From NCBI GenBank assembly GCA_902630355.1, contig CACOUL010000001.1:106089-170088 (forward strand): a stretch of DNA of 64,000 nucleotides, in the 5' to 3' direction. Position 1 is the stretch's first letter; every line of letters starts with the position of its first letter. The translations under genes and the position numbers were made by a program. Positions 19,499-28,609 of this stretch are shown here, piece by piece. Source of the stretch: Planctomycetaceae bacterium (GTDB taxonomy: Bacteria > Planctomycetota > Planctomycetia > Pirellulales > UBA7805). The notes under the pieces are model-generated. The model did not search any database. It saw only the letters and a list, made by a program, of their open reading frames with translations, and was not told the origin of the DNA.

Positions 19499-21289
19499 TC
19501 AGAGTTGTGCGGAATCACCGGCCGTCGGTGGATCAAAAATAACACCCTCTTGATGCCGGGAGAGATCGGGTCGCGGTGGCTTGGTCAACTCGTCGAGCTC
19601 TTGAGATAAAGATGATTCCAATCGTGGCTGCTCTTCACAGACCCACGGGAGATGGACCGTAAAAGTGCTCCCCTTACCCAACTGGCTCTCCACTGAAATT
19701 TCCCCGCCAAGCAAACGGCATAGCTCCTTCACAATCGACAACCCGAGCCCCGTACCCGAATATTCACGCGTCATGGCATCGGGCGCAATATCCTGTCGAC
19801 TCTGCCTGAATTTTTCGAAAATGATCCCTTGGTCCTCTTCCGCAATACCGACACCCGTATCGACCACCTCCAAGACCAGACGCCTGCGACCGTCACGGTA
19901 CACGCGGAGATCAATCCGTCCTCCTTCCGGCGTGAATTTAATTGCATTGGAGAGCAGGTTATTGAGAATTTGTCTGATTTTTACCGCATCCTGATGCACG
20001 AGCGGCAATCCCTCCTGTATATCCATCTGCAATTGAAGATTTTTCTTTTCTGCAAGTGGACGTGCCATATCGCACTGTGCCGAAACCACATTCGAGACAT
20101 CGAAATCGGTGAGCTGTAACTCCATCCGGCCACTTTCGATCTTCGCCAAATCGAGCGTGTCGTTGATCATGTCGAGTAGCACTCTCCCCGACTGCTGGAT
20201 ATTACTCACATACCGCGTCTGCTTTTCATCTAGCTGTGCAGTCGAGTTGAGTACATCTGAAAAGCCGATAATACTATTGAGTGGGGTCCTTAACTCGTGA
20301 CTCATCGTAGCCAAGAAATCACCCTTGATCCGATTCATCTCGAAGAGTTGCATATTCGCCTGAGCTAGCTCATCTACCTTACCATCGAGGTCGCTATTGA
20401 CCGACCGCAATTCCTCGGCCGAGTCGAGCAGTTGCTGCAACATGCGATTGAAGGACATGGCGAGATCTTCGAACTCATCGCCAGTTTGTATATCGGCACG
20501 CTGACTCGTATTCCCACGACTGATTTCTTCACTCACTTCTTGAAGGTGATGTAACGGCTTGACGATGACGTATCGCACGATCACATAAAGCAGAATCATC
20601 GCCAAAAAAACGGTGATGATGGCGGTCGCCAAGAGGACCGCCCAATTCCGATTGACCGCCGCCTGAGTTTGCTCCAGCGGAATCCGGACCTTAATAATCG
20701 CCTGAAGATCACCTTCCGATAGATTCGGGTTGCCATTTTGGGATCGATGGCAAATGACACAGGTGTCAGATGTTAAATAGACCGGCTGATAATATTGATA
20801 TTCCGCCTCCTTGCGACGGTAACGCTTTCCATTGGCATCGACGACCTCTCGCTCCACCTCCTCTTCTCGATCGGCGTAGGGTGGATCGTACGACTGGGAC
20901 GTTTCGGCGACGGCGATCGGATTCCCCCATCGCTTCAGCAGGCCTCGCTCAAAGGCATCTTTCGGTTTCTGCGCATCACTCGGGTGATTTGCCGCCGGTC
21001 GAATGACGCTCCAATCGTAATCGTCTTTATCGAAATACTCGATCAACTCCGCAACCACAGGCTGAAACATCTCGTTGGTTTCAAGATCTTTCCAGTGCTG
21101 CATGAGAATGGTATGCACCAGCAGTCGACCCGTCTTTGAATTCTGCTGATAGACGATCTGTTTCGTCTCTTCACCGTACCAGAGAAAACTCCCCATGATG
21201 AGCAGAAACAAACTCGAACCAAAAAACAATCGACACTTGCGTTCGAGACTCGATTCCCCCAAGACCCGCTTGATCGAACGATAAGACAT
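19499..21289 (-). CDS. Membrane sensor histidine kinase with DUF3365-like, CxxCH-containing sensor domain
   Basis: An orthodox transmembrane kinase of 596 residues. One membrane segment (about 20-38) precedes an extracytoplasmic domain that resembles the Tll0287/DUF3365 haem-sensor family and contains Cys177-Val-Ile-Cys-His181, a c-type haem attachment motif. A second membrane segment (216-243), a HAMP domain, a short coiled coil, the phospho-acceptor His331 in TMSHELRTPLNS, and an ATPase domain with LLSNAIKFTPEGG, DTGVGI and GTGLGLSIVKEL follow. A polar tail of about 45 residues ends the protein. No response regulator lies nearby, so the partner is unknown. A role in sensing redox state or small ligands is inferred from the haem motif only. 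Confidence 0.9.
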   Translation of the reverse strand: MSYRSIKRVLGESSLERKCRLFFGSSLFLLIMGSFLWYGEETKQIVYQQNSKTGRLLVHTILMQHWKDLETNEMFQPVVAELIEYFDKDDYDWSVIRPAANHPSDAQKPKDAFERGLLKRWGNPIAVAETSQSYDPPYADREEEVEREVVDANGKRYRRKEAEYQYYQPVYLTSDTCVICHRSQNGNPNLSEGDLQAIIKVRIPLEQTQAAVNRNWAVLLATAIITVFLAMILLYVIVRYVIVKPLHHLQEVSEEISRGNTSQRADIQTGDEFEDLAMSFNRMLQQLLDSAEELRSVNSDLDGKVDELAQANMQLFEMNRIKGDFLATMSHELRTPLNSIIGFSDVLNSTAQLDEKQTRYVSNIQQSGRVLLDMINDTLDLAKIESGRMELQLTDFDVSNVVSAQCDMARPLAEKKNLQLQMDIQEGLPLVHQDAVKIRQILNNLLSNAIKFTPEGGRIDLRVYRDGRRRLVLEVVDTGVGIAEEDQGIIFEKFRQSRQDIAPDAMTREYSGTGLGLSIVKELCRLLGGEISVESQLGKGSTFTVHLPWVCEEQPRLESSLSQELDELTKPPRPDLSRHQEGVIFDPPTAGDSAQL

Positions 21290-21323
21290 GGCGCCTCTCG
21301 ACTGGCAGTGCTACGTGCGAAAA

Positions 21324-22547
21324 CTACTTTTGTTCCGCGTTTTCGAGATGCTTCCCGGTCGCACCCGCTGGCATCATCATCACCCTCACCGGGGTACCCT
21401 TCGGCGGAATCATTTCTTCATCCGCCTCGAAACCGAGTAACGCATTATCCGAACTACTCTCGATAGGCAAATCGAGCAGCGCAGTAGGGAAATTCGACAC
21501 ACAAGCCAACTCACCACTGCGATCCGCTACATAGAACTCGTCACCCGTCTCCGGATTCTTCACGATGCGACTGCCTGCAAATACCCAGTCGTGATCCAGG
21601 TGCTGTCCGCGGATCATCAATTCCTCGATTTGCTTACCCGCGGGACTCGGGCGGAGCACATTATCTTTATCCTTTGCAATTTCGTCCTTTCGATTCGGAA
21701 AGACGGGTTCCCATCGTGCTCGAACTCGATCCGCTTCGAGCAATCGATCCTGCTTATTATTCGCTTCTGCCTGCTCAATCCAGCGAACATGTTCTGAGTT
21801 GCTCCGTTTTGCGGGGGAGAACTGTGCTCGATAGTATTGCTCGGGTGGAGGATTCGGATGGAGTGCTCTCGGGTCGGTGAGGATCATCAACTGCTCCAAC
21901 TGCTTACCAGCCCTGCTCGGGCGGGTCACATGACCCGGTTCCTTTTTGACGCGTTCCGTAAAGGCCGGATGAACCGGAACCCAGAACGTCTCGACCATGT
22001 CGAGGTACTTGGTCTGATCGTCTGTCGATCGCTCCGCACGTCGAATCAGCGCGGCATGCTGTGGGTTTCTGTCATCGGCAGGAATATCCCGGTAGCGAAT
22101 CCAATCCTGACCGTGAACCTCCTGCCACTCTCCCTTCTCATCGAGCCAGCGAACCACAATCTCAACGGCCTCCCCGTGCGCAGGCGTATATTTCTCATCG
22201 TAGGAGACCGGCGCGCCGGACTGACATCCCAGCGCGAGGAGACCGGCATGGACCGTCGATGGCTTTGCATGAACACGAACGATCGATTCGTGAAGCTTAC
22301 CGTTCCACGGACAGATGAATAGCTCAAGGGCTCCCTTCTGCAGGCAAATCTCGCCGTCCATCACAAGCCGACGATTTTTTTTATCGATCCAGACGCGCTC
22401 TTGGGGATTGAGCACGATTGCATTTTCCACATCCGGTAAGCCGCTCGAAGATGGCGGTTGAGCGACCGAGTGAGCACTACCGAACACACCGGAAATGATC
22501 CAAACCGCAATCAGTGCGAAAATGTCCCGCAACCACTTTTCAGACAT
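21324..22547 (-). CDS. Secreted YdjY-like protein with an internal duplication
   Basis: The ATG at 22547 (MSEKWLRDIFALIAVWIIS) gives a clear signal peptide. Residues about 45-160 of the longer frame resemble the YdjY domain found in planctomycete proteins (ERVWIDKKNRRLVMDGEICLQ, then a segment ending LLALGCQSGAPV). The second half has two related blocks of about 60 residues, each ending in RPSxAGKQxExLMI, 90 residues apart. The C-terminus is another small beta-rich part (TPVRVMMMPAG). The function is unknown. It lies 35 bases upstream of the histidine kinase on the same strand, so the pair may form one unit in which this protein acts in the periplasm near the sensor. Confidence 0.65.
   Translation of the reverse strand: MSEKWLRDIFALIAVWIISGVFGSAHSVAQPPSSSGLPDVENAIVLNPQERVWIDKKNRRLVMDGEICLQKGALELFICPWNGKLHESIVRVHAKPSTVHAGLLALGCQSGAPVSYDEKYTPAHGEAVEIVVRWLDEKGEWQEVHGQDWIRYRDIPADDRNPQHAALIRRAERSTDDQTKYLDMVETFWVPVHPAFTERVKKEPGHVTRPSRAGKQLEQLMILTDPRALHPNPPPEQYYRAQFSPAKRSNSEHVRWIEQAEANNKQDRLLEADRVRARWEPVFPNRKDEIAKDKDNVLRPSPAGKQIEELMIRGQHLDHDWVFAGSRIVKNPETGDEFYVADRSGELACVSNFPTALLDLPIESSSDNALLGFEADEEMIPPKGTPVRVMMMPAGATGKHLENAEQK
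21612..21794 (-). repeat. Internal protein duplication, copy 2
   Basis: Encodes the second block, which begins EHVRWIEQAEAN and ends VLRPSPAGKQIEELMI. The similarity is strongest in the last 16 residues. The two copies are separated by a proline-rich linker of about 29 residues. Confidence 0.6.
21882..22061 (-). repeat. Internal protein duplication, copy 1
   Basis: Encodes the first of two diverged 60-residue blocks in the YdjY-like protein. It begins QHAALIRRAERS and ends VTRPSRAGKQLEQLMI. The second copy is at 21612-21794. Confidence 0.6.
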
Positions 22548-22761
22548 AACTCTCCGGCATGTCATGCGTACTTGGGCTCCATCACCGACAGGGGGCAGAC
22601 AGACATACGAACTTATTGATAGGATACCCGCTGGACGAGAAGCCGTCCAATGCCGATTTATGGCGCGTCTTCAACGATTCATTCACGATGCCGCAGGCAG
22701 CCACCACCGCAACCGACCGCATTGTCCCTACGCTTCGAGCGCATGCAAGGACCGCAACACG

Positions 22762-24582
22762 ATGACCGCGACCACCTCCCCTCCTAAACATTCGCCCGCC
22801 GCTGCAAACGAAGTTGCCTTTCGTTCAGGTGATTGGCAGAAACCGCTTCCCAAAAAAACGATTACTGCACTCTCGCGCTGTGATTCCGAAGAAATATGGA
22901 GCCTCTGGAGTAGCTACCTGGGCCGCAGGAAAAAGACGAAAGGGCTCGAGGAACTGTTCCCCTATTCTCAAAATCCGTTGCTCTGGAGCCTGAATGTCAC
23001 GCTCGAGCAGGAGGAAATTGAGTCCTTTATCCGTCACCTTCACGTGCGTTCACGAAGCGCAAAACATGCGGCGGCCACCGAGGGACTCCTCGAAAATTGG
23101 CTCGACAGCCCAATGGAAACTTTTCATTCGAGCGATGCGCTCATATCGGTTGCGTGCGCGTGGACGCTCGCTGACTTAAGCCAAACCGTCTCGGGTACAT
23201 TGTGGTGGCGACTCAAAGACCGCCTTATCTCAATGGCTGCCGACGCCCTTCAGCTCGAGGCAACTACCCAACATCTCGCTGCCAACCTCTTGGGGGGCGA
23301 GTTACCACTCGTGCTGGCATATTTCTTCCCGGAACTGAAGTCGACTTCTGATCTTTCCAGCCTGGCGATTGAATTTTTGTCCGAGTCGTTGGTCGAAATG
23401 CTCGATGGGCAGGGCATGCTCAGGGCATCTTCCATACCGCTTCTCGGCCCTTTGCTCGGGACCTGGACCCGCTGCCGTTCGATCATGGAACAGGAGGCGA
23501 GATTATTCTGGGACGACGACGCCGAACAACAATACCGGTGGATGGTCACTCAGTCACTCCGCATGTGTCGACCGCATGGTGGCTTTATGTTTGCCTCGTC
23601 CGATAAGGCACGCAAAGATTGTGACCTGCTTAAAGCAGCAATAGATCTGGGCGGAAACAAATCCGACCAGTTGGTGGCGGAGGCCATTCTCAGATCCGAC
23701 GCCAATCGAAGCGACAAGCCAATTCGTACCGAAACGTCGTACCAGTCCGAATGGGCCGGTATGGGCGTCATGCGATCCAAATGGTCGAAAAAGTCTCGTC
23801 AGCTCGCCGTGACCTACGACAACACCGAGAACCTGATTGAACTCTCGAAGGGTCGTCGGGTTCTTATTGCGGGGGACCTGCAAGTCCAACTTGACCTCGA
23901 CGGACAGGCGACCAACGGTTTGGGAGCGCATGACTGGGAGCAGGTTGCCTGGGAGTCGGATGATGATTGCGATTATCTTGAAATCGAACGCGATGTGGCA
24001 ATCGGTACCCGATTACAACGGAGTTTCCTTCTATCTCGACGTGACCATTTCCTGTTGATCGCCGACACAATCCTCGCAAACGAAAACACACCTATATCTC
24101 ATACGCTGCACCTCCCCCTCAGCGACCAGGTAACCGTGGACAGCGAGCAAGATACGTGGGAAGTATCGCTTAAGGCCCCCCATATGGTCTCGCGACTGCT
24201 CCCCCTCGGATTACCTGAATGGAAAACCGGAACCCGGACCGGATCATTAACAATTCAGCGACGACGTTTGAATCTCCAGCAGTCCGGAAATTCTCGCCTC
24301 TTCGTACCCCTATTTATCGATCTTTCTCCGAAACGCTCAAAGAAGAAACTGACCTGGCGAAGGCTCGCTGTGGGCGAGGACCGACGCAATGTGGCCCCGG
24401 ATGTCGCTGTTGGATATCGGGTTCAGATCGGAGACGAGGAGTGGCTCATTTATCGTTCTCTTATCGAGCCCACCCCTCGCTCATTGCTCGGACAAAATCT
24501 TCTCTGCGAATACCATGTTAGCCGATTTCTACCATCGGGAGACGTGGAACCACTCATCGAAGTCCAACAGGACCATGACTGA
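22762..24582 (+). CDS. Conserved protein of unknown function, possibly heparinase II/III-like
   Basis: A 606-residue protein with no signal peptide and no clear catalytic motif. ATG at 22762 is preferred; earlier in-frame codons overlap the divergent gene start and give non-native sequence. The first 400 residues look alpha-helical (EQEARLFWDDDAEQQYRW, LLGGELPLVLAYFFPEL). The rest looks beta-rich, with many Asp/Trp-containing strands (DWEQVAWESDDDCDYLEIER). An alpha-helical toroid followed by a beta-sandwich recalls heparinase II/III-type lyases, but I cannot locate their catalytic residues, so this is only a hint. Its end overlaps the start of the YggS gene by eight bases, so the two are translationally coupled. 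Confidence 0.6.
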   Translation: MTATTSPPKHSPAAANEVAFRSGDWQKPLPKKTITALSRCDSEEIWSLWSSYLGRRKKTKGLEELFPYSQNPLLWSLNVTLEQEEIESFIRHLHVRSRSAKHAAATEGLLENWLDSPMETFHSSDALISVACAWTLADLSQTVSGTLWWRLKDRLISMAADALQLEATTQHLAANLLGGELPLVLAYFFPELKSTSDLSSLAIEFLSESLVEMLDGQGMLRASSIPLLGPLLGTWTRCRSIMEQEARLFWDDDAEQQYRWMVTQSLRMCRPHGGFMFASSDKARKDCDLLKAAIDLGGNKSDQLVAEAILRSDANRSDKPIRTETSYQSEWAGMGVMRSKWSKKSRQLAVTYDNTENLIELSKGRRVLIAGDLQVQLDLDGQATNGLGAHDWEQVAWESDDDCDYLEIERDVAIGTRLQRSFLLSRRDHFLLIADTILANENTPISHTLHLPLSDQVTVDSEQDTWEVSLKAPHMVSRLLPLGLPEWKTGTRTGSLTIQRRRLNLQQSGNSRLFVPLFIDLSPKRSKKKLTWRRLAVGEDRRNVAPDVAVGYRVQIGDEEWLIYRSLIEPTPRSLLGQNLLCEYHVSRFLPSGDVEPLIEVQQDHD

Positions 24583-25276
24583 AGAACAGCGAATTATCAC
24601 CGCCAACATAAGTCGGATACGAGAACGGATCAGGCAGGCGGCTGAAAAGGCGGGGCGATCTGCCGAAAACATCGCTTTGATTGCTGTGACAAAATATGCG
24701 ACCGCTCCACAGACGCGCGCCGTTTCACTTGCCGGACTGAAAGATCTTGGTGAAAGTCGTCCCCAGGCACTGTGGGATAAATCATCTACCCTCGCCGAAG
24801 ATTCCATCCGGTGGCACCTGGTAGGACACCTGCAGCGCAATAAGGTTACTCGTACGATCGCAATCACCCACCTGATTCATTCGGTCGACAGCATCCGTTT
24901 GCTCAAAGAGATTGAATCCGAGAGCGGAAAGCTAGGCCACGTCACCAATGTGCTTCTGGAAATCAACATCTCGGGAGACGCCGAGAAACATGGATTTGTC
25001 CCCGGCGACGTGGAGGAGGCCTTCGATTTTATTTCGACCCTAAAAAACACTCGCGTCGCCGGTTTGATGGCGATGGCCTCTCGTGAAGGCGGGCGGAGTG
25101 TCGCTCAAAAAGAATTCGCTGCCGTTCGCAGTTTGCGGGATCGACTCTCGGAGAATCTACCGGACAACGCTTCACTCGACGAACTGTCGCTCGGAATGAG
25201 CGGGGACCTGGAAGAGGCCATCCTCGAAGGCGCGACGATGGTGCGTATCGGTCGAGCCCTATTTGAAAATCTCTAG
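24575..25276 (+). CDS. YggS-family pyridoxal-phosphate homeostasis protein
   Basis: A PLP-binding TIM-barrel protein of the YggS/PROSC family that buffers PLP and affects amino-acid balance, with no proven catalysis. The Schiff-base Lys lies in ALIAVTKYAT, and RWHLVGHLQRNK, LEINISGDAEKHGF, LMAMASREGG, LSLGMSGDLEEAI and MVRIGRALFE all match the family. ATG at 24575 overlaps the upstream stop and gives the normal length of 233 residues. The coupling to the 606-residue unknown is unusual; in many bacteria this gene accompanies proC or cell-division genes. Confidence 0.93.
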   Translation: MTEEQRIITANISRIRERIRQAAEKAGRSAENIALIAVTKYATAPQTRAVSLAGLKDLGESRPQALWDKSSTLAEDSIRWHLVGHLQRNKVTRTIAITHLIHSVDSIRLLKEIESESGKLGHVTNVLLEINISGDAEKHGFVPGDVEEAFDFISTLKNTRVAGLMAMASREGGRSVAQKEFAAVRSLRDRLSENLPDNASLDELSLGMSGDLEEAILEGATMVRIGRALFENL

Positions 25277-25286
25277 CCGTACGCCT

Positions 25287-25766
25287 TCATTCGTCGAATG
25301 CAATTTCCAGAATTTCAAACTTCATCGTTCCCTGGGGCACCTCGATTTTAACGCGATCCCCCAGCTTTTTACCCAAGAGCCCTTGTGCCAGTGGACTGGT
25401 GGCAAGAATTTTACCCTCGTCGTAGTTTTCTTCACCGGCTCCAACTAAAACGAAGGTCTCCTCATCATTAAAATCGAGGTCCTTCACTACGACACGCGCG
25501 CCAAAAGCCACCTCGTCCTTTGGTAGTTTCGAGGTGTCGATAATGTCCGCCATCGCCAGCTTGCCTTTGAGCATATTGATCTTCGCCTGCAGCATACCTT
25601 GGCTTTCGCGGGCACCGTGGTATTCGGCGTTTTCGCTCAGATCTCCTTCCGCCCGGGCGGTGGCAATCCGTTGTTCAATTTTGGGCATCTCGTCATTCTC
25701 AAGTTGCTCTACCTCTGCGAGAATTTTGTTGTAGCCCACCTGGGTCATGGGAATGCGATCAGGCAT
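25287..25766 (-). CDS. greA: Transcription elongation factor GreA
   Basis: Stimulates cleavage of the backtracked transcript in RNA polymerase. The N-terminal coiled coil contains the acidic tip in [18 protein letters not shown], and the C-terminal FKBP-like domain ends with [23 protein letters not shown]. The length of 159 residues is standard. It is convergent with the YggS gene (10 bases apart) and stands at the edge of a long non-coding region. Confidence 0.97.
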   Translation of the reverse strand: MPDRIPMTQVGYNKILAEVEQLENDEMPKIEQRIATARAEGDLSENAEYHGARESQGMLQAKINMLKGKLAMADIIDTSKLPKDEVAFGARVVVKDLDFNDEETFVLVGAGEENYDEGKILATSPLAQGLLGKKLGDRVKIEVPQGTMKFEILEIAFDE

Positions 25767-26399
25767 ATTTGCTCTCGTTACTCAAGGTCGTTGTCGTCGG
25801 TGCGAGTGCGCCCGCCGGTACAATTCTGGGTTCCGACCGTATTTTGCGTTCTTTAAACGGGGAGGTAAAGACTCCCTTGCAAAAAAGCGGCGGGCCAACG
25901 GCAGTAAACCTATTGGGAATTCTTTTTTTAAGGGAATTCCTTTGCCTGCTGCAGCCACCGATCAAATCGCTCTCCCGTAAGATTCGCCAGGCACGACCCG
26001 TCGCTTCACCGTCATAATGATAAGGCCGGAGAGATATTGTCGTACACCGGCAGATCGACCAAAAGGTTCTGCTCTCTTTATTTTCTGTTTTCCTCGAGGT
26101 TCGCTTCCCCGCAGGACGGTCCTTGCATGCGGGCCTCACCAATAAAATGCCGCATGCAGTCAGGCGGGGCCGCCTTTATGTAAAATTGCCACAGACTTAA
26201 CAAAATAATCTAACTGCGTTTTGCCGTCATCTCGACTACACTGGGACCAACCTCGTCGACCGGACCTAAAACACCGATCGCAATATTTATTAAAATGAAA
26301 CCCGAGCGGTTCGCTCTCACCCTACTTGATCTACCGAATGCTCACTCTGGTCATCGAAGGAACAAACATTCACATCACTTTATATCGATCAAGAGGGGA
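25767..26399. other. Long non-coding region with inverted repeats
   Basis: More than 600 bases without a credible gene. It contains two GGGAATTC words around a T run (about 25916-25941). A perfect 9-bp inverted repeat follows, TGCATGCGG at 26124-26132 with CCGCATGCA at 26150-26158. Four bases further on is a small GC-rich hairpin at 26162-26175 followed by three T's. The last 250 bases are AT-rich. The two adjacent hairpins could form a terminator or part of a structured RNA. The greA promoter must lie at the left end. Confidence 0.4.
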
Positions 26400-26429
26400 T
26401 TGACTTTCGCGTGCTCCTAACTCTACTAT
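26400..26429 (+). promoter_or_regulatory. Sigma-70-like promoter for the deacetylase/FkbH cluster
   Basis: TTGACT at 26400-26405 and TACTAT at 26424-26429 are separated by 18 bases. The expected start of transcription is about 60 bases before the ATG at 26500. It is the only good promoter match before the cluster. Confidence 0.5.
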
Positions 26430-26499
26430 CCTGCACGCGGTATCGAGCTTTCCCGCAAAAACCGCCATTGATCAGTTGCCGCTAAAATGATCGTTGCCG

Positions 26500-27426
26500 A
26501 TGAAACAAATCACCTGGCCAGAAGGTAAAAAATTCGCTTTTACCGTCTTCGACGACCCTGATGCACAGACGGTCGAAGACGGAGAGAAAGTTTATTCATT
26601 CCTCGCCGATTTAGGATTTCGAACGACGAAGGCCGTTTGGCCAATACGCGGCAACGGCATCCCATCGGACAATGGCGGCACCTGCGCGGATGAGGATTAC
26701 CTCCAATGGGTCCTCGATCTGAAACAGCGTGGATTTGAAATCGCGTACCATAATGCGACGTCTCATACATCGGATCGCGCGGAGACGATTCGTGGCCTCG
26801 AGCAATTTGAGCAACTCTTCGGATCGAATCCCCGTTCCATGGCATTTCACTACAATTGCGATGAGAATATGTATTGGGGTGATCATCGGGTCTCAGGGTA
26901 TCGACGGGCAGTTTATAACGCGATGACTCTGGGAAAGAACAAAAACCGCTCCTTCGGTCACGTAGAAGGGCACGAGCAATTCTGGGGCGATCAATGCAGA
27001 GAGCGGATTACCTACGTACGTAATTTTGGCTTCTCTGACATCAACACGCTCGCCGCGTGTCCGTTGATGCCCTATCACGACCCGGCACGCCCATTGGTTA
27101 ACCTTTGGTTCGGTTGTTCAGAGGGAAGCGATGCCAAGAGCTTTAAGCGAGTCCTGCAAACACAAAAAAGGAAATTAATCGACGAAGCAGGATGCTGTAT
27201 TATGTACACACACTTTGGACACGGTTACGTTCAGAACGGCAAACTCGACCCAGTATTCTGCGAACTAATGACTGACTTATCCAAGGAAGCCGGTTGGTTT
27301 GTTCCCGTCTCCACAATTCTAGACTTCTTAACCGAACAGCGCGGAACGACCACACTGACCGATCGACAACGATCGCGACTAGAAACCCGGTGGCTTTGGG
27401 AGAAGGTGCGTGTCGGATCAAACTAA
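26500..27426 (+). CDS. Polysaccharide deacetylase-like (NodB homology) protein
   Basis: A 308-residue carbohydrate-esterase-4-like protein, expected to remove N- or O-acetyl groups from a polysaccharide or precursor. The first NodB motif is seen as FAFTVFDDPDAQT (two Asp) near residue 13, and the second, metal-binding motif is probably AYHNATSHTSDR near residue 85. A late IMYTHFGHGY segment could supply further His. There is no signal peptide, so it may act in the cytoplasm. ATG at 26500 is chosen over TTG at 26494. Its end overlaps the next gene by 17 bases. Substrate unknown. Confidence 0.75.
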   Translation: MKQITWPEGKKFAFTVFDDPDAQTVEDGEKVYSFLADLGFRTTKAVWPIRGNGIPSDNGGTCADEDYLQWVLDLKQRGFEIAYHNATSHTSDRAETIRGLEQFEQLFGSNPRSMAFHYNCDENMYWGDHRVSGYRRAVYNAMTLGKNKNRSFGHVEGHEQFWGDQCRERITYVRNFGFSDINTLAACPLMPYHDPARPLVNLWFGCSEGSDAKSFKRVLQTQKRKLIDEAGCCIMYTHFGHGYVQNGKLDPVFCELMTDLSKEAGWFVPVSTILDFLTEQRGTTTLTDRQRSRLETRWLWEKVRVGSN

Positions 27427-28543
27427 GCCGCGTCTTTCAATTGAACCCAGTTCGCCCGAACTCGTTCCGGCAATCAAACGGTTCAATGAGCGACTCTGCA
27501 AATCTCCCGCCGACCCTGGACTTCGACTCGGAGAACGGCCCGGCGAGTGCTATTCCCTCCAAGCGAACCCTCCGCTGATCTACAAAGATAGCTTTGTGCT
27601 AACGGAAAACGGAGAGGTTCGCGGAGGATGCCTGCTACAAGTGCAACCCTTTTGGCTTGACAGCAATTTAACTCCTGTCGTAAACATCCAGGCACCTCTT
27701 ACGGAAGGTCTCTTCGATCGCAAGTACAGCCATGTCGCTATGTATATGATGAGGCACTTATTGCGACAGCACCCTCGGATCTTCGCAGTAGGAATGGGCG
27801 GTTTAGATCGCCCGTTTCCTCGAGTGTTAAAAGCCTTCCGATGGCGCGTGGAGCCAGTCCCATTTTTCTTCAGAGTCCTCAGCGCAGGTCGCTTCCTTGA
27901 TGAGATGGCGCGGCTAAAATCAAGCCCTTTGGTCCGCTTCTCCGTCGGTGTTGCTAAATACACCGGGGCGGCATGGCTGGGGTTGGCCGCCTTGCAACGG
28001 CGCCGCGGACCCGCCTTGAGTCGCCAGCAATTTCACACTGAGCGCGTGACATCCTGGGGTGACTGGGCCGACGAAATATGGCGTGAAGCGCGAGATCAGT
28101 ATTCATTTGCGGCGGTCAGGAATCTCGAAACGCTCAGGCTACTCTATCCGGAAGATGACCGGTATACGATTGTGCGGGTGCTTCAGGGCAAGCGACCCGT
28201 CGGCTGGGCGGTCCTGCTCAACACACAAATGGATGGAAATGCATATTTCGGTAACATGCGGGTCGGCACAATTCTTGATTGTTTTTCCATTTCAGGATGG
28301 GAAACCGCCGTCGTCCAGGCAGCCCTTCAATGCTTTAACGATTTGCGCGTTGACGTCGTGGTTACCAACCAGTCACATGCCGCATGGGCCGCCGCGTTTG
28401 CCGCGACAGGATTCCTTAGCTATTGCTCCAATTATTTGGTGGCAACATCGGGCGAAATAACGCAAACACTCGAGAAAATGCCGCCAGGAATTGACCACCT
28501 CCATATTACTCGCGGTGACGGCGACGGTAGAATTCATCTATGA
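27410..28543 (+). CDS. Acyltransferase-like (GNAT-fold) protein of unknown function
   Basis: A 377-residue protein starting at GTG 27410 within the end of the deacetylase gene, hence translationally coupled. The part around residues 240-340 (RYTIVRVLQGKRPVGWAVLL, then AYFGNMRVGTILDCF) resembles the strand-helix pattern of GNAT acyltransferases or FemAB-like aminoacyltransferases. I do not recognise a specific family. Its place between a deacetylase and an FkbH/ACP pair suggests acyl or aminoacyl transfer to a saccharide, which is inference. Confidence 0.55.
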   Translation: MSDQTKPRLSIEPSSPELVPAIKRFNERLCKSPADPGLRLGERPGECYSLQANPPLIYKDSFVLTENGEVRGGCLLQVQPFWLDSNLTPVVNIQAPLTEGLFDRKYSHVAMYMMRHLLRQHPRIFAVGMGGLDRPFPRVLKAFRWRVEPVPFFFRVLSAGRFLDEMARLKSSPLVRFSVGVAKYTGAAWLGLAALQRRRGPALSRQQFHTERVTSWGDWADEIWREARDQYSFAAVRNLETLRLLYPEDDRYTIVRVLQGKRPVGWAVLLNTQMDGNAYFGNMRVGTILDCFSISGWETAVVQAALQCFNDLRVDVVVTNQSHAAWAAAFAATGFLSYCSNYLVATSGEITQTLEKMPPGIDHLHITRGDGDGRIHL

Positions 28544-28609
28544 TTATCAATCATTCATAGGAGTTAGAGCCTTCCAACTCGGCCACAGGGCCAGACGACA
28601 TACACCACG

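Noticed and set aside
25759..26142. 127-codon open frame on the minus strand in the non-coding region
   Set aside because: Low-complexity, Arg/Ser-rich product with no family features, no ribosome-binding site and overlap with greA leader.
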